DNA from: Achromobacter pestifer
Lineage (GTDB): Bacteria > Pseudomonadota > Gammaproteobacteria > Burkholderiales > Burkholderiaceae_B
DNA length: 64,000 nucleotides
NCBI RefSeq assembly: GCF_902859625.1
Contig: NZ_CADIJX010000005.1
Span: 248,001 to 312,000, forward strand
Direction of reading: 5' to 3'
Shown here: one piece after another, positions 45,668 through 55,633 of the stretch
Layout of the letters: each line of letters opens with the position of its first letter
How positions within the stretch are numbered: the stretch's first letter is position 1
Program-made: the position numbers and the translations under genes
The notes under the pieces: model-generated
Told to the model about the DNA's origin: nothing
Database searches by the model: none
Seen by the model: the letters and a program-made list of their open reading frames with translations, nothing else

Positions 45668-46644
45668 CAGACCGACTCCAATTGTTTCAGTAGTTGCCGG
45701 CATGCGGGGGGCAGCTCGGCAGTAAGGGTCATGGGTTCGCCCGTTGCCGGATGCGCCAGGGTCAGTTGGTGAGCATGCAGGAACATCCGGCCAAAGCCCA
45801 TCCGGGCGAATTCTGCCCGCACGTCGTCGTGGCCGTACTTGTCATCGCCCACGATCGGAAAGCCGCTGGCGGCCAAGTGCACCCGGATCTGGTGGGTGCG
45901 CCCCGTGCGCAGTTCGGCATCGACCAGACTGTAACCACCAAAACGTTGCTTCAGGGTGATGATGGTGTGCGCCGTTTGCCCGTCCGGATCCACCTTGACC
46001 CGGCGCTCGCCGGATTGCGTGGTCCATTTGGACAGGCCCAGCTTGATGTGCTGCCGGTCGTTCACCCAATCGCCTTCAACCAGGGCCAGATAGTGCTTAT
46101 CGCCCTTGCCTTCACGCAGCATGGCATGCAGGGCCAACAGCGCGCTGCGCTTCTTGGCCACCATGAGCAGGCCCGAGGTCTCGCGGTCCAGCCGGTGCAC
46201 CAATTCCAGGAACTTGGCGTCGGGCCGGGCGGCACGCAATTGCTCGATCACGCCGAACGACACGCCGCTGCCGCCGTGCACCGCCACGCCGGCCGGCTTG
46301 TCCACGACCAGCAGCGCGTCGTCTTCAAACACGATCGGGAATTCCGCGCCGGGCACGGGGCGGGGCTTGCCCGGGTCGGGCAGCCGCAGCGGCGGAATTC
46401 GCACGATGTCGCCTTCGACGATGCGGTAGTCGACCGAAATGCGTCCCTTATTCACGCGAACTTCGCCGCCACGGATGGCTTTGTAGATATGCGTTTTGGG
46501 GACGCCCTTGCACAGCCGCATCAGGTAGTTATCCAGACGCTGGCCGGCATGCTCGGCATCGACCTCCACCATGCGGACGGCGGGGGGGGCTTTAGAGGAG
46601 GATAGAGGGGAGGAAGTTTCTTTGCGCATTGCGGAAAGCGACAT
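45667..46644 (-). CDS. rluC: 23S rRNA pseudouridine synthase RluC
   Basis: A 325-residue enzyme that makes pseudouridines 955, 2504 and 2580 in 23S rRNA. An S4 domain (QRLDNYLMRLCKGVPKTHIYKAIRGGEVRVNKGR, residues 36-70) precedes the catalytic domain with Asp153 in HRLDRETSG. Divergence from rne across a half-kilobase leader is the conserved rluC-rne arrangement. Confidence 0.96.
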   Translation of the reverse strand: MSLSAMRKETSSPLSSSKAPPAVRMVEVDAEHAGQRLDNYLMRLCKGVPKTHIYKAIRGGEVRVNKGRISVDYRIVEGDIVRIPPLRLPDPGKPRPVPGAEFPIVFEDDALLVVDKPAGVAVHGGSGVSFGVIEQLRAARPDAKFLELVHRLDRETSGLLMVAKKRSALLALHAMLREGKGDKHYLALVEGDWVNDRQHIKLGLSKWTTQSGERRVKVDPDGQTAHTIITLKQRFGGYSLVDAELRTGRTHQIRVHLAASGFPIVGDDKYGHDDVRAEFARMGFGRMFLHAHQLTLAHPATGEPMTLTAELPPACRQLLKQLESV

Positions 46645-47153
46645 ATAATCGGGACAGCCTTAAGGGGCTGAACTAGCCGCCTGGCGTAGAGATGCAAACA
46701 AGTACGCAACTCCGTCGAGCGCGTGGGCCGCCATTGTACTGCCTGCTTATTCAACCCCTGGGTCTCTTGGTCGCCGGCGCAACCGCGCCCTGCCGGATAG
46801 TGGTGTGGCATTCACTTTGCCCGCTGTCCCAGCAGGTCCGTTGCATGCCGCAAGCGGCTCTGAAGCACTGCAAGAATCGTCGCATATTTAAAGCACCAGC
46901 TGCGTGTAGGCAACCAATCCGACCGCAACTGCCGTTCACAGCATTTTTTCCGTCAAACCACATTCAGTGAAGCTGACCCTCCTGCTGACAGAACCCCGTG
47001 CCCCACGGCACGACGTGCCCGCCTGACCCGCGGCGGATACGCCTGGGCGCCGCCCAGGTACGGTCCGCATTTCTTGCCCGCTTCAGCCGCAGCCCGAGTG
47101 ACCCGAGGTCACGCGCCGATATCGGCGCGTCATGACAACGGAGAAACCCTCTC
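46645..47153 (+). promoter_or_regulatory. 509-bp rluC-rne intergenic region with structured rne leader
   Basis: No gene is evident. The last 150 bp before the rne ATG hold four successive inverted repeats: 47007-47019, 47042-47058 (7-bp stem, 3-nt loop), 47098-47112 (GTGACC/GGTCAC) and an exact 20-bp palindrome at 47111-47130. In E. coli the rne leader is long, folds into hairpins and binds RNase E to autoregulate; this arrangement looks equivalent. The rluC promoter must lie at the left end. I cannot pick the rne promoter. Confidence 0.6.
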
Positions 47154-50100
47154 ATGAAGCGCATGCTGTTCAATGCGACGCATCAAGAAGAATTACGCGT
47201 CGCAATCGTTGATGGGCAAAAACTCATCGACCTCGACATCGAGACTGCCGGCCGCGAACAACGCAAAGGCAACATCTACAAAGGTGTCATTACCCGGATC
47301 GAACCCGGCCTAGAAGCTTGCTTCGTCAACTACGGTGAAGACCGTCACGGCTTTCTGCCTTTCAAGGAAGTTGCTCGCAGCTTCTTCAAGGAAGGCGTGG
47401 ATGTCCGTAGCGCCCGCATCCAGGATGCGCTGCGCGAAGGTCAGGAACTGATCGTTCAGGTCGAAAAAGAAGAACGCGGCAACAAGGGCGCTGCCCTGAC
47501 CACGTTCATCTCGCTGGCCGGCCGCTACCTGGTCCTGATGCCCAACAACCCCCGTGGCGGTGGCGTTTCGCGCCGCGTCGAGGGTGAGGATCGCCAGGAA
47601 CTGCGCGACACGATGGAGCAGCTAGACCTGCCCCAGGGCATGAGCATCATCGCCCGCACCGCAGGCATCGGCCGCAACGTCGAAGAACTCCAGTGGGACT
47701 TGTCCTATCTGTTGCAGTTGTGGACCGCCATCGACGGCGCCGCCCGCGACAACTCCGCGCCGATCCTGATCTACCTGGAATCCAGCCTGGTCATCCGGGC
47801 CATCCGCGATTACTTCTCGCCCGAAATCGGCGAGATCCTGATCGATACCGACGAGATCGCCGACCAGGCCACCGCCTTCATGAGCGTGGTGATGCCGGAC
47901 AACGTCCAGCGCGTCAAGCGCTACCGTGACGACATCCCGCTGTTCTCGCGTTTCCAGATCGAACACCAGATTGAAACGGCGTATTCGCGCACCGTGACGT
48001 TGCCCTCCGGCGGCGCCATCGTGATCGACCACACCGAAGCGCTGGTCTCCGTCGACGTGAACTCGGCCCGCTCCACTCGCGGTGCCGACATCGAGGAAAC
48101 CGCGCTGCGCACCAACTCCGAAGCGGCCGACGAAGTGGCCCGCCAGTTGCGCTTGCGCGACTTGGGCGGCCTGATCGTCATCGACTTCATCGACATGGAA
48201 GACAGCAAGAACCAGCGCGCCGTCGAACAGCGCCTGCGTGATGCACTCCATTTCGACCGTGCCCGTGTGCAAATGGGCAAGATCTCGCGCTTTGGCCTGA
48301 TGGAACTGTCGCGCCAGCGCCTGCGTCCGGCCCTGAACGAAGGCTCGCACATCACTTGCCCGCGCTGCAACGGCACCGGCGTGATCCGCGATGCGGAATC
48401 CAGCGCCCTGCACGTGCTGCGCCTGCTGCAAGAAGAAGCGATGAAGGAAAACACCGCGGCGGTCCACGCCCAGGTGCCGGTCGACGTGGCCACCTACCTT
48501 CTGAACGAAAAGCGCGCCGACATCACCAAGATGGAAGCCCGCCTGAAGGTCAACCTGATGCTGATCCCCAACAAGCATCTGGAAACGCCGCACCACCACA
48601 TCGAACGCCTGCGCCATGACGATCCGCGCCTGGAAGAGCTGAAGACCAGTTTTGAACTGGTTGAAGCCCCGGCCACGAACGCTCCCTGGCAGCCGCGCGA
48701 AAGCGAAATCAAGGCTCGTCCGGAAGCGCTGGTCAAAGGCATCACGCCCTCGCAGCCCGCTCCCGTGTCGACGCCCGCCGCGCCGATCGCCGCTCCTGCG
48801 GCATCTGCCTCGTCGGGTGGCCTGGGTGGCCTGTTCAAGCGCCTGGTGGGCTGGCTGACCGGCAATGCCGACAGCGCCAAGCCCGCTCCCGCTGCTCAGG
48901 AAGACAGCGCCAAGCGCGCCGCCTCCTCGGGCCGTGGCAAGGGCCGTAGCGGCCATGATGGCCAGGAACGCCGTGGCGAACGCCATGGTTCGGATCGCAA
49001 CCGCAATCGTCGCGGCGAAGGGCGTGGCGAAGGTGCTGAAGGCAGCGAAGGCGGCCGTCATCACGTTCGTGGCAACCGCCGCCCCGAAGGCGAGCGTGGC
49101 GAACGTCAAGAACGTGGCGACCGCGGCAACCGCAATGAAGCCCGTGGTGACCGTGACAACCAGGCCGCACAAGCGGCACTGGCGTCCAACCGCCCCGACA
49201 ACGCCGAGCAGGTCAATGGCGAAGACACCGGCGCCGGCCGCAACCGTCGCCGTGGCCGTGGCCGCAACCGCCGTGAAGAAGGTCAGTCCGACGCGCCGAT
49301 GAGCGAACAGGAAAGCATGGTGGCCGCCCTGGCGCAAACCATGGCGACCGCCCTGCCCGACACCAAGCCGGCCGCTGAAGCCTCGCTGGAAGCCGCCGAC
49401 GCCGCCGAGCAGACCGCCGACGGCATCCCGACCGCTGAAGGCGCCGAAGGCGCTGCTGATCCGGAACGCAAGCGCCGTCGCCGCCGCAGCCGTCGTGGCC
49501 GCCGTAGCCAGGAAGAAGCAGGCCTGGCGGGTAGCGACGACCAACTGGACGACGGTTCGGACGACGACATCGGCGAACAAGCCGAAGGCGCCGAGACGCA
49601 AGCCGCCCCGGTTCAGGCCGCGCCTGCCGCGCCGGTTCAAGTGGCTGAAGCCGCACCGGCCCCGGCCGTTGAGGTGGCCCCCGCTGCCCCCGCTGCCCCG
49701 GCCCCGACCCAAGTCGTCGAGACGAAGGTGACGGAAGCTCAGGTCATCGAAGCCAAGCCGGTCGAAGCTCAACAGGTTGAACCTGCCAAGGCTGAACCGG
49801 TGCAAGCCGCCGCCGAACCCGTGGCTCAGCCCGTGCAAACGGCTGCCCCCGTGGTGACGCAGCCGGTCGCCGTGGAACCTGCCAGCCAGGTCTCGGCGCC
49901 TGCCGCCCCGGTCGAAGCGCCCGTCGAAACCGCTGCCGTGGAACCCGTCGTGACGGCCCCCGCTCCGGTGGTGGAAGCTGCTGCTCCGGTGGCTGCTGCC
50001 CCGGCCCCGGCTCCCGCTCCCGCTCCGGTCGTTGCCGCGGCGACTACGCAGCAACCGATCGTGGTGCCGGCAACGGCTCCGTCGGCCAAGGCGCAAGCCC

Positions 50101-50276
50101 TGCACGAGGTGGTCAATGCCGCTGGCCTGAAGTGGGTGGAAACCGATCCGGATCGCCACGCCCAGACCCAGCTGCGCATCGCCGCCGCGCACACGCCGGT
50201 TCGTCTTGGCCGTGAACGCAAGCCGGTGATGGCCGTCTCGAACGAACCGCTGGTTCAAGTCGAAACGCACCACTAA
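47154..50276 (+). CDS. rne: Ribonuclease E
   Basis: A 1040-residue endoribonuclease for mRNA decay and rRNA/tRNA processing. The catalytic half (1-510) includes an S1 domain (about 39-125), the metal-binding Asp301 (VSVDVNS) and Asp344 (IVIDFIDM), and the zinc-link cysteines 402 and 405 (CPRCNGTG). The C-terminal half is low complexity: an Arg/Gly/Glu-rich RNA-binding part (about 590-760 with RKRRRRRSRRGRRSQ), then a long Ala/Pro/Val/Glu stretch with repeated PV-x-A blocks to about 970, and a conserved-looking end (LKWVETDP, then RKPVMAVSNEPLVQVETHH). The degradosome partner sites cannot be assigned. A terminator follows. Confidence 0.96.
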   Translation: MKRMLFNATHQEELRVAIVDGQKLIDLDIETAGREQRKGNIYKGVITRIEPGLEACFVNYGEDRHGFLPFKEVARSFFKEGVDVRSARIQDALREGQELIVQVEKEERGNKGAALTTFISLAGRYLVLMPNNPRGGGVSRRVEGEDRQELRDTMEQLDLPQGMSIIARTAGIGRNVEELQWDLSYLLQLWTAIDGAARDNSAPILIYLESSLVIRAIRDYFSPEIGEILIDTDEIADQATAFMSVVMPDNVQRVKRYRDDIPLFSRFQIEHQIETAYSRTVTLPSGGAIVIDHTEALVSVDVNSARSTRGADIEETALRTNSEAADEVARQLRLRDLGGLIVIDFIDMEDSKNQRAVEQRLRDALHFDRARVQMGKISRFGLMELSRQRLRPALNEGSHITCPRCNGTGVIRDAESSALHVLRLLQEEAMKENTAAVHAQVPVDVATYLLNEKRADITKMEARLKVNLMLIPNKHLETPHHHIERLRHDDPRLEELKTSFELVEAPATNAPWQPRESEIKARPEALVKGITPSQPAPVSTPAAPIAAPAASASSGGLGGLFKRLVGWLTGNADSAKPAPAAQEDSAKRAASSGRGKGRSGHDGQERRGERHGSDRNRNRRGEGRGEGAEGSEGGRHHVRGNRRPEGERGERQERGDRGNRNEARGDRDNQAAQAALASNRPDNAEQVNGEDTGAGRNRRRGRGRNRREEGQSDAPMSEQESMVAALAQTMATALPDTKPAAEASLEAADAAEQTADGIPTAEGAEGAADPERKRRRRRSRRGRRSQEEAGLAGSDDQLDDGSDDDIGEQAEGAETQAAPVQAAPAAPVQVAEAAPAPAVEVAPAAPAAPAPTQVVETKVTEAQVIEAKPVEAQQVEPAKAEPVQAAAEPVAQPVQTAAPVVTQPVAVEPASQVSAPAAPVEAPVETAAVEPVVTAPAPVVEAAAPVAAAPAPAPAPAPVVAAATTQQPIVVPATAPSAKAQALHEVVNAAGLKWVETDPDRHAQTQLRIAAAHTPVRLGRERKPVMAVSNEPLVQVETHH

Positions 50277-50289
50277 GCCACCAGGCTGC

Positions 50290-50324
50290 AAAAAAGCCCC
50301 CATCGCACGATGGGGGCTTTTTTT
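50290..50324 (+). terminator. Rho-independent terminator after rne
   Basis: A GC-rich stem (AGCCCCCATC with its complement) flanked by A-run and T-run lies 13 bp after the rne stop. Confidence 0.92.
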
Positions 50325-50369
50325 CGCCAGCTTGACGGTGCCGTCGCCGGCTACGCCCCTGGCCAGGCC

Positions 50370-50399
50370 AAAAAAAAACCCTCGCAATCGAGGGTTTTC
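50370..50399 (-). terminator. Rho-independent terminator after pagL
   Basis: On the minus strand, ACCCTCG-ATTG-CGAGGGT is followed by eight more T residues, 21 bp past the pagL stop. Confidence 0.9.
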
Positions 50400-50419
50400 A
50401 GATCCTGATGGGCTTGCCG

Positions 50420-50968
50420 TCAGAACTGGTACGTGTAGGTCAGCTGGACCAGGTCCAGACCCGGATTGGGGCGCTTGATGCTGGCATTGGAGAAGTGCGA
50501 ATAGCGCACACCGATCCGGTTGTTCGGGGTCACCAGGAAACCCATGCCAATGTGATCGCCGAACTGGAAAGCGGTGCTGATGTTCTCGTCAGCAAAGCGC
50601 GTGCTGGAAAACACGGTGGCGCCGATGCCGGCCTCAAGGTAGAAGCGTTCACCCGTCCACCAGCGGAACATCGGAATGGCGTTCAACTGCCAGACATGGC
50701 CCGGCGAACGCGAACCGTCTGCCCACCAGTACGATGCGCCCAGCTCAGGCGTCAGGTCCAGACGGCCCCAGTTGCCACCGAATTGATGCGTCCAGATGGA
50801 CGGGGTTTCGTAGCTCAGCGTCACGCGCTGATAGTGATCGCCAATGCCGTAATGCATGCTGACGCCGCCTTGCGTGCCCTCGGAGGACTGCGCGCTTGCC
50901 AGCGTGGCAGCACCGGCCAGAGCCAAACCGACAAGGCGCGTAAGCATTTTCTTCTTGGTCGACAGCAT
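50420..50968 (-). CDS. pagL: Lipid A 3-O-deacylase PagL
   Basis: A 182-residue outer-membrane beta-barrel. After a signal peptide (cleavage near ASA-QSS, residue 26) come alternating strands and the active-site segment YSHFSNASIKRPNPGLD with His158 and Ser160. PagL removes the 3-position acyl chain of lipid A. At 14 residues after the histidine, where the Pseudomonas enzyme has the triad glutamate, this protein has Asp172. The start is set by GGAG six bases before the ATG. The C-terminal YTYQF ends in an aromatic residue, as needed for barrel assembly. Confidence 0.9.
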   Translation of the reverse strand: MLSTKKKMLTRLVGLALAGAATLASAQSSEGTQGGVSMHYGIGDHYQRVTLSYETPSIWTHQFGGNWGRLDLTPELGASYWWADGSRSPGHVWQLNAIPMFRWWTGERFYLEAGIGATVFSSTRFADENISTAFQFGDHIGMGFLVTPNNRIGVRYSHFSNASIKRPNPGLDLVQLTYTYQF

Positions 50969-51145
50969 AGATAACTCCATAGATTTTTCGTCTAACCGGC
51001 AACATAGCAAAATCCGGGCCATATGGCTTGACCTTTGTCGTTATATGGCAACAATCAGCAGTGGAAAACACTGTTCCGAAAAACTCATTCACATTCGATA
51101 CAAAACACGATTCACCGCGACACCGACACCCACGGTGCATGCACG

Positions 51146-51187
51146 AAAAAATGCCGTCGCGAGCACAAGCCCGGCGACGGCATTTTC
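51146..51187 (-). terminator. Terminator after accD
   Basis: A 13-bp perfect stem (51148-51160 with 51174-51186) with a 13-nt loop; a T-run follows on the minus strand. It lies 54 bp past the accD stop and ends the trpB-trpA-accD unit. Confidence 0.85.
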
Positions 51188-51240
51188 TTGCGTGCCGGCC
51201 GGCCTGCCATCGATGGCGAGCCAACCTGAATACACAAGGG

Positions 51241-52116
51241 TCAGGCGGTAACCACGTCCGCGGGCTGGTTGGTCAGCAATGCCAGCAAACGGGCGATTTC
51301 CTCGCGCAGCTGACGGCGGTCCACGACCATATCGATTGCGCCCTTCTGCATCAGGAATTCGGCGCGCTGGAAGCCTTCGGGAAGCTTCTCGCGGACGGTC
51401 TGTTCGATCACGCGCGGGCCGGCAAAGCCGATCAGCGCCTTGGGTTCGGCAATGACCACGTCGCCCATGAAGGCAAAGCTGGCCGATACCCCGCCCATGG
51501 TGGGGTCGGTCAGGACGCTGATGAACGGCAGGCCGGCCGCCGACAGGCGGGTCAGCATGGCGTTCGTCTTGGCCATCTGCATCAGCGACAGCAGGCTTTC
51601 CTGCATGCGGGCTCCGCCGGAAGCGGCCACGCAGATGAACGGCGTCTTGTTGTCCAAGGCGGCCTGGGCGCCACGCGCGAAGCGCTCACCCACCACCGAA
51701 CCCATCGAACCGCCCATGAATTCAAATTCAAAGCAGGCCAAGGTCGCCGGCACACCACGAATGGAGCCGCTCATGACCACCAGCGCATCGGTTTCACCGG
51801 TTTGCTTGACGGCCTCTTGCAGGCGTTCCGGGTACTTGCGGGTGTCCTTGAACTTCAGCGTGTCGACGGAGCGCGTGGTCTGGCCGATTTCAACCCGGCC
51901 TTCCATGTCCAGCAGCGAATCGATGCGGGCGCGAGCGCCAATGCGCATGTGATGGTCGCACTTGGGGCACACGTGCAGATTGGCCGCCAAGTCTTCGCTG
52001 TACAGCACCGATTCGCACGACGGGCATTTCACCCAAAGGCCTTCGGGGACGCGGCGAGCGCCGCTGTCGCTGGTTTTATTGATGCGAGGAGGCAGGAGTT
52101 TTTCGATCCAGCTCAT
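51241..52116 (-). CDS. accD: Acetyl-CoA carboxylase carboxyltransferase subunit beta
   Basis: A 291-residue subunit that, with AccA, transfers CO2 from biotin to acetyl-CoA to make malonyl-CoA. The N-terminal zinc ribbon ([27 protein letters not shown], four cysteines) and the carboxyltransferase core with [20 protein letters not shown] are complete. It is the last gene of trpB-trpA-accD, an arrangement shared with other beta-proteobacteria, 35 bp after trpA. Confidence 0.97.
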   Translation of the reverse strand: MSWIEKLLPPRINKTSDSGARRVPEGLWVKCPSCESVLYSEDLAANLHVCPKCDHHMRIGARARIDSLLDMEGRVEIGQTTRSVDTLKFKDTRKYPERLQEAVKQTGETDALVVMSGSIRGVPATLACFEFEFMGGSMGSVVGERFARGAQAALDNKTPFICVAASGGARMQESLLSLMQMAKTNAMLTRLSAAGLPFISVLTDPTMGGVSASFAFMGDVVIAEPKALIGFAGPRVIEQTVREKLPEGFQRAEFLMQKGAIDMVVDRRQLREEIARLLALLTNQPADVVTA

Positions 52117-52151
52117 TGATTTTTCATCCCGTTTGAGGTCGCGCCCGCCAC

Positions 52152-53015
52152 TCAGGCCGACGCGCTTTCTCGTTTTACTTGATCCAGCGCTTGCCGGATG
52201 GTGCGCAGCCAGCCGCTGGCGGCGGTGACTGCGGCATCGGTTTTCTGGGCAGCCGGGGCGTCAGCCACCGCCTGCTCCATGGTTTCAATCAGTTTGCTGC
52301 CAATGACCACGGCATCGGCCACGCGCGCCACGCGCTGAGCGCCTTCCGCATCCCGGATGCCAAAGCCGACCCCGACAGGGATGTCGCGCAGATGGCGGCG
52401 GATGACGCCAACGCGCTCGGCCACGTCATCGGTATTCAGGGAGCCCGAACCCGTGACGCCCTTGAGCGACACGTAATACACGTAGCCGCGCGCCACCTCC
52501 GCCACGGCCTGGATCCGGGCCTCGGTGGAGGTGGGCGCCAGCAGGAAGATGGGCGCAATACCGTGTTCACCCAAGGTTGCGGCGAACTCGATGACTTCTT
52601 CGGGCGGATAGTCCACCACCAGCACACCGTCCACGCCAGCCTTTTCGGCATTGATGGCGAATTGGGTCTGGCCCATGCGTTCGATCGGGTTGGCGTACCC
52701 CATCAGGACCACAGGGGTGACGGTGTCGCGCTGGCGGAATTCAGCCACCAGTTCCAGTACGCGGGCCAGGCCCACGCCCTGCGCGATGGCGCGATCAGCT
52801 GCGCGCTGGATCACCGGGCCGTCGGCCATGGGATCCGAAAACGGCACGCCAAGTTCGATCACGTCGGCGCCGGCCTCGACCAGCGCATGCATCAGGGGAA
52901 CGGTGGCGGCGGGCGAAGGATCGCCTGCGGCAATGTAGGGGATCAGCGCCGCGGCTCGGCCGGATTCAGCAGTGCGCGCAAACGCGGCGGCGATACGATC
53001 AGTGCGAGTTGTCAT
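52152..53015 (-). CDS. trpA: Tryptophan synthase alpha chain
   Basis: A 287-residue TIM-barrel subunit that cleaves indole-3-glycerol phosphate to indole and glyceraldehyde 3-phosphate. The catalytic pair Glu54 ([11 protein letters not shown]) and Asp65 (DPMADGP) is intact. It starts 3 bp after trpB. The phosphate-binding [13 protein letters not shown] loop is near residue 220. Confidence 0.97.
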   Translation of the reverse strand: MTTRTDRIAAAFARTAESGRAAALIPYIAAGDPSPAATVPLMHALVEAGADVIELGVPFSDPMADGPVIQRAADRAIAQGVGLARVLELVAEFRQRDTVTPVVLMGYANPIERMGQTQFAINAEKAGVDGVLVVDYPPEEVIEFAATLGEHGIAPIFLLAPTSTEARIQAVAEVARGYVYYVSLKGVTGSGSLNTDDVAERVGVIRRHLRDIPVGVGFGIRDAEGAQRVARVADAVVIGSKLIETMEQAVADAPAAQKTDAAVTAASGWLRTIRQALDQVKRESASA

Positions 53016-53018
53016 GGG

Positions 53019-54218
53019 TTAGAGCTCGATACCGGCACGTTCGGCGACGGTATGCATGTCTTTGTCGCCACGGCCCGACAAATTGACCAGGATCACGGCG
53101 TCGCGCGACAGCGTGGGGGCCATCTTCACGGCTTGCGCAATGGCATGCGACGACTCCAGGGCAGGCATGATGCCTTCGATGCGGCAGCAGTCATGGAACG
53201 CCTTCAGCGCCTCATCGTCGGTGATCCCCGCGTATTCCGCGCGGCCAATGTCTTTCAGCCAGGCGTGTTCGGGGCCAACGCCGGGATAGTCCAGGCCGGC
53301 GGAGACGGAATGCGTTTCCTGAACCTGACCATCGGCATCCTGTATGACGTAGGTGCGGTTGCCATGCAGCACGCCTACCTGGCCGGCGGCCAGCGATGCG
53401 GCGTGCTTGCCGCTGTCCATGCCCTCGCCCGCCGCTTCGACGCCAATCAGGCGCACGTTTTCGTAGGGGATGTAGGGATGGAAGATGCCCATGGCATTGG
53501 AACCGCCGCCCACCGCCGCCACGACATAGTCGGGCTGGCGGCCGATGACCTCGGGCATTTGCGTCAGGCATTCGTTGCCAATGACGGTCTGGAAGTCGCG
53601 CACCATGCGGGGATAGGGGTCGGGACCCGCTACCGTGCCGATGATGTAGAACGTGTTTTCGATGTTGGTGACCCAATCACGCATGGCTTCGTTCAGCGCG
53701 TCTTTCAGGGTGCGCGAACCGGAAGTCACCGGCACCACCGTGGCGCCCAGCAGCTTCATGCGGTAGACATTCGACGCCTGGCGGCGGATGTCTTCGCTGC
53801 CCATGTAGACCACGCATTCCATGCCGTAACGGGCCGCCACCGTGGCGGTAGCCACGCCGTGCTGGCCAGCGCCGGTTTCGGCGATGACGCGGGGCTTGCC
53901 CATGCGCTTGGCAAGCAGGGCCTGACCAATGCAATTGTTGACCTTGTGGGCGCCGGTGTGGTTCAGGTCTTCGCGCTTGAACCAGATCTGCGCACCACCC
54001 AGCATGTCCGACCAGCGGCGGGCGTGGTAGACCGGGCTGGGCCGGCCTACGAAGTGCTTGAGCTCGTAGTTGAACTCTTCCAGAAAGGCGGGATCGACAC
54101 GGTAATGGTCATAGGCCGCGCGCAGCTCGTCGAGCGCGTGCATCAGCGTTTCCGCCACGAAAACACCGCCATAGGGGCCGAAATGGCCCTTGGCATCCGG
54201 AAAGTCGTAAGGTTTCAC
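53019..54218 (-). CDS. trpB: Tryptophan synthase beta chain
   Basis: A 399-residue PLP enzyme that joins indole and serine to make tryptophan. The PLP lysine is Lys92 in [11 protein letters not shown] and the GGGSNAMG phosphate loop is near residue 237. The GTG start is chosen because GGGGGAG lies seven bases upstream and [17 protein letters not shown] is the family start; a longer open frame upstream has no support. trpF, often just upstream in related genomes, is not present here. Confidence 0.96.
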   Translation of the reverse strand: MKPYDFPDAKGHFGPYGGVFVAETLMHALDELRAAYDHYRVDPAFLEEFNYELKHFVGRPSPVYHARRWSDMLGGAQIWFKREDLNHTGAHKVNNCIGQALLAKRMGKPRVIAETGAGQHGVATATVAARYGMECVVYMGSEDIRRQASNVYRMKLLGATVVPVTSGSRTLKDALNEAMRDWVTNIENTFYIIGTVAGPDPYPRMVRDFQTVIGNECLTQMPEVIGRQPDYVVAAVGGGSNAMGIFHPYIPYENVRLIGVEAAGEGMDSGKHAASLAAGQVGVLHGNRTYVIQDADGQVQETHSVSAGLDYPGVGPEHAWLKDIGRAEYAGITDDEALKAFHDCCRIEGIMPALESSHAIAQAVKMAPTLSRDAVILVNLSGRGDKDMHTVAERAGIEL

Positions 54219-54347
54219 CAAGCATCTCCCCCGGCATCGCGACAGACCACTGCCGGCCGCAAATCCGGTTTGCAACCCGTCATTTTACCTGACCCGGGGC
54301 GCGGCCGGAACGGGATGTCCCCGTCCGGTTGCGTCCCCGGATGGCGC

Positions 54348-55499
54348 CTAGAGCGATTGGCCCAGTCGGCGCAAGAATGTCTCGCACGAGGCCATCTGGT
54401 CCAAGGCGACATACTCGTTGGGCTTATGGGCCTGTTCGATATGGCCAGGGCCGCACACCACCGTGGGAATGCCGATGCCCTGGAACAGGCCGGCTTCGGT
54501 GCCGTAGGCCACCTTGCGGGTGGTGCGGTCTTCGGTCAGCGCGCGCACCAGCTGAGTGATGGCGGCCTCTTCGGAGGCCTCCAGGGCGGGGGCCGCGGCG
54601 CCGGTCTCGATGTCGATGCGGGCATCGGCGAATTCGGCCTGCATGCGCGGCAAGAGCTCATCACGCACGTATTTTTCGACTTCCGCCTGGATCTCATCGG
54701 GCTGCATGCCCGGCAGATTGCGGAATTCGTAGGTGAACTCGCACAGTTCGGGAATGGTGTTGACTGCGATGCCGCCACGGATCTGATTAGTGGTCATCGT
54801 CGAGAACGGCACATCGTAGAACTGGTCGTACGGCCCGTTGGCCTTGAAGCTGTCGGCCAGGTCGCGAATGCGGCAGATCAGGCGGGCGGCGTATTCGATG
54901 GCGTTGCAACCGCGCGGCGTCAGGGACGAATGCGCGGCCTTGCCGTGCACTTTGCAACGGAAAAGATTGATGCCCTTGTGGGCGACGACCACCTGCATGC
55001 CGGTGGGTTCGCCCACCACGCAGCCTTCGGGACGGATGCCGCGCTCAAGCAGATCGGCCAGCATGTAGGGCGCACCGGCGCAACCGACTTCTTCGTCATA
55101 GGAGAACGCCAGGTGGATCGGCTTCTTGCGCGGCATGGCCAGGAATTCCGGCACCAGCGCCAGCGATCCGGCGATGAACCCCTTCATGTCGCAACTGCCG
55201 CGCCCATAGAGCAGCCCGTCTTTCTCGACGAGCTTGAACGGGTCCGTGCTCCAGTCCTGGCCATCCACGGGCACCACGTCGGTGTGGCCCGACAGGACGA
55301 TGCCGCCCTGCTGGTTGCCATCCTGCGCCGGCAACGTCGCGAACAGATTCGCCTTGGTGCGCTCGGGGTTGTGCGCCAACCACGCATCGACGCCCTGGCC
55401 GTGGAGCCAATCGCGGACGGTTTCGATCAGGGCAAGATTGGAATTGCGGCTGGTGGTGTCGAAACCCACCAGCGTTTCCAGCCAGGTGCGCGCGTTCAT
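54348..55499 (-). CDS. argE: Acetylornithine deacetylase (M20 family)
   Basis: A 383-residue dizinc hydrolase that removes the acetyl group from N2-acetylornithine in arginine synthesis. Metal sites are seen in LSGHTDVVPV (His), YGRGSCDMKG (Asp) and DEEVGC (Glu pair). The start MNARTWLETLVGFDTTSRNSN is the family opening; an upstream in-frame ATG adds 24 residues over the promoter region. It is followed on the same strand by trpB after 129 bp without a T-run terminator, so some read-through is possible. Confidence 0.93.
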   Translation of the reverse strand: MNARTWLETLVGFDTTSRNSNLALIETVRDWLHGQGVDAWLAHNPERTKANLFATLPAQDGNQQGGIVLSGHTDVVPVDGQDWSTDPFKLVEKDGLLYGRGSCDMKGFIAGSLALVPEFLAMPRKKPIHLAFSYDEEVGCAGAPYMLADLLERGIRPEGCVVGEPTGMQVVVAHKGINLFRCKVHGKAAHSSLTPRGCNAIEYAARLICRIRDLADSFKANGPYDQFYDVPFSTMTTNQIRGGIAVNTIPELCEFTYEFRNLPGMQPDEIQAEVEKYVRDELLPRMQAEFADARIDIETGAAAPALEASEEAAITQLVRALTEDRTTRKVAYGTEAGLFQGIGIPTVVCGPGHIEQAHKPNEYVALDQMASCETFLRRLGQSL

Positions 55500-55633
55500 G
55501 TCACTTCTCTTTTGGGGAAAGCGACAAGTGTAAAGCCAGGAAGCGCGCACGTCTCGGGCGACGCCGGACACCGTTCACGAGTTAAGCGCCTAGAATGTCG
55601 CCCGGATTGAAAAAACGCCCCCAAGGAGAAACC

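Noticed and set aside
47622..50387. A 900-codon minus-strand frame opposite rne
   Set aside because: Composition (Arg/Gly/His/Phe repeats) mirrors the Ala/Pro/Glu-rich RNase E tail; the plus-strand reading has clear catalytic motifs.
54219..54347. Possible trp attenuator upstream of trpB
   Set aside because: No leader peptide with tandem Trp codons and no terminator/antiterminator pair could be found.
52179..55610. A very long plus-strand open frame (over 1,100 codons) opposite trpA, trpB and argE
   Set aside because: It is antisense to three well-identified genes, is rich in His, Gln, Arg and Ala as expected of a shadow frame in high-GC DNA, and has no ribosome site or recognisable domain.
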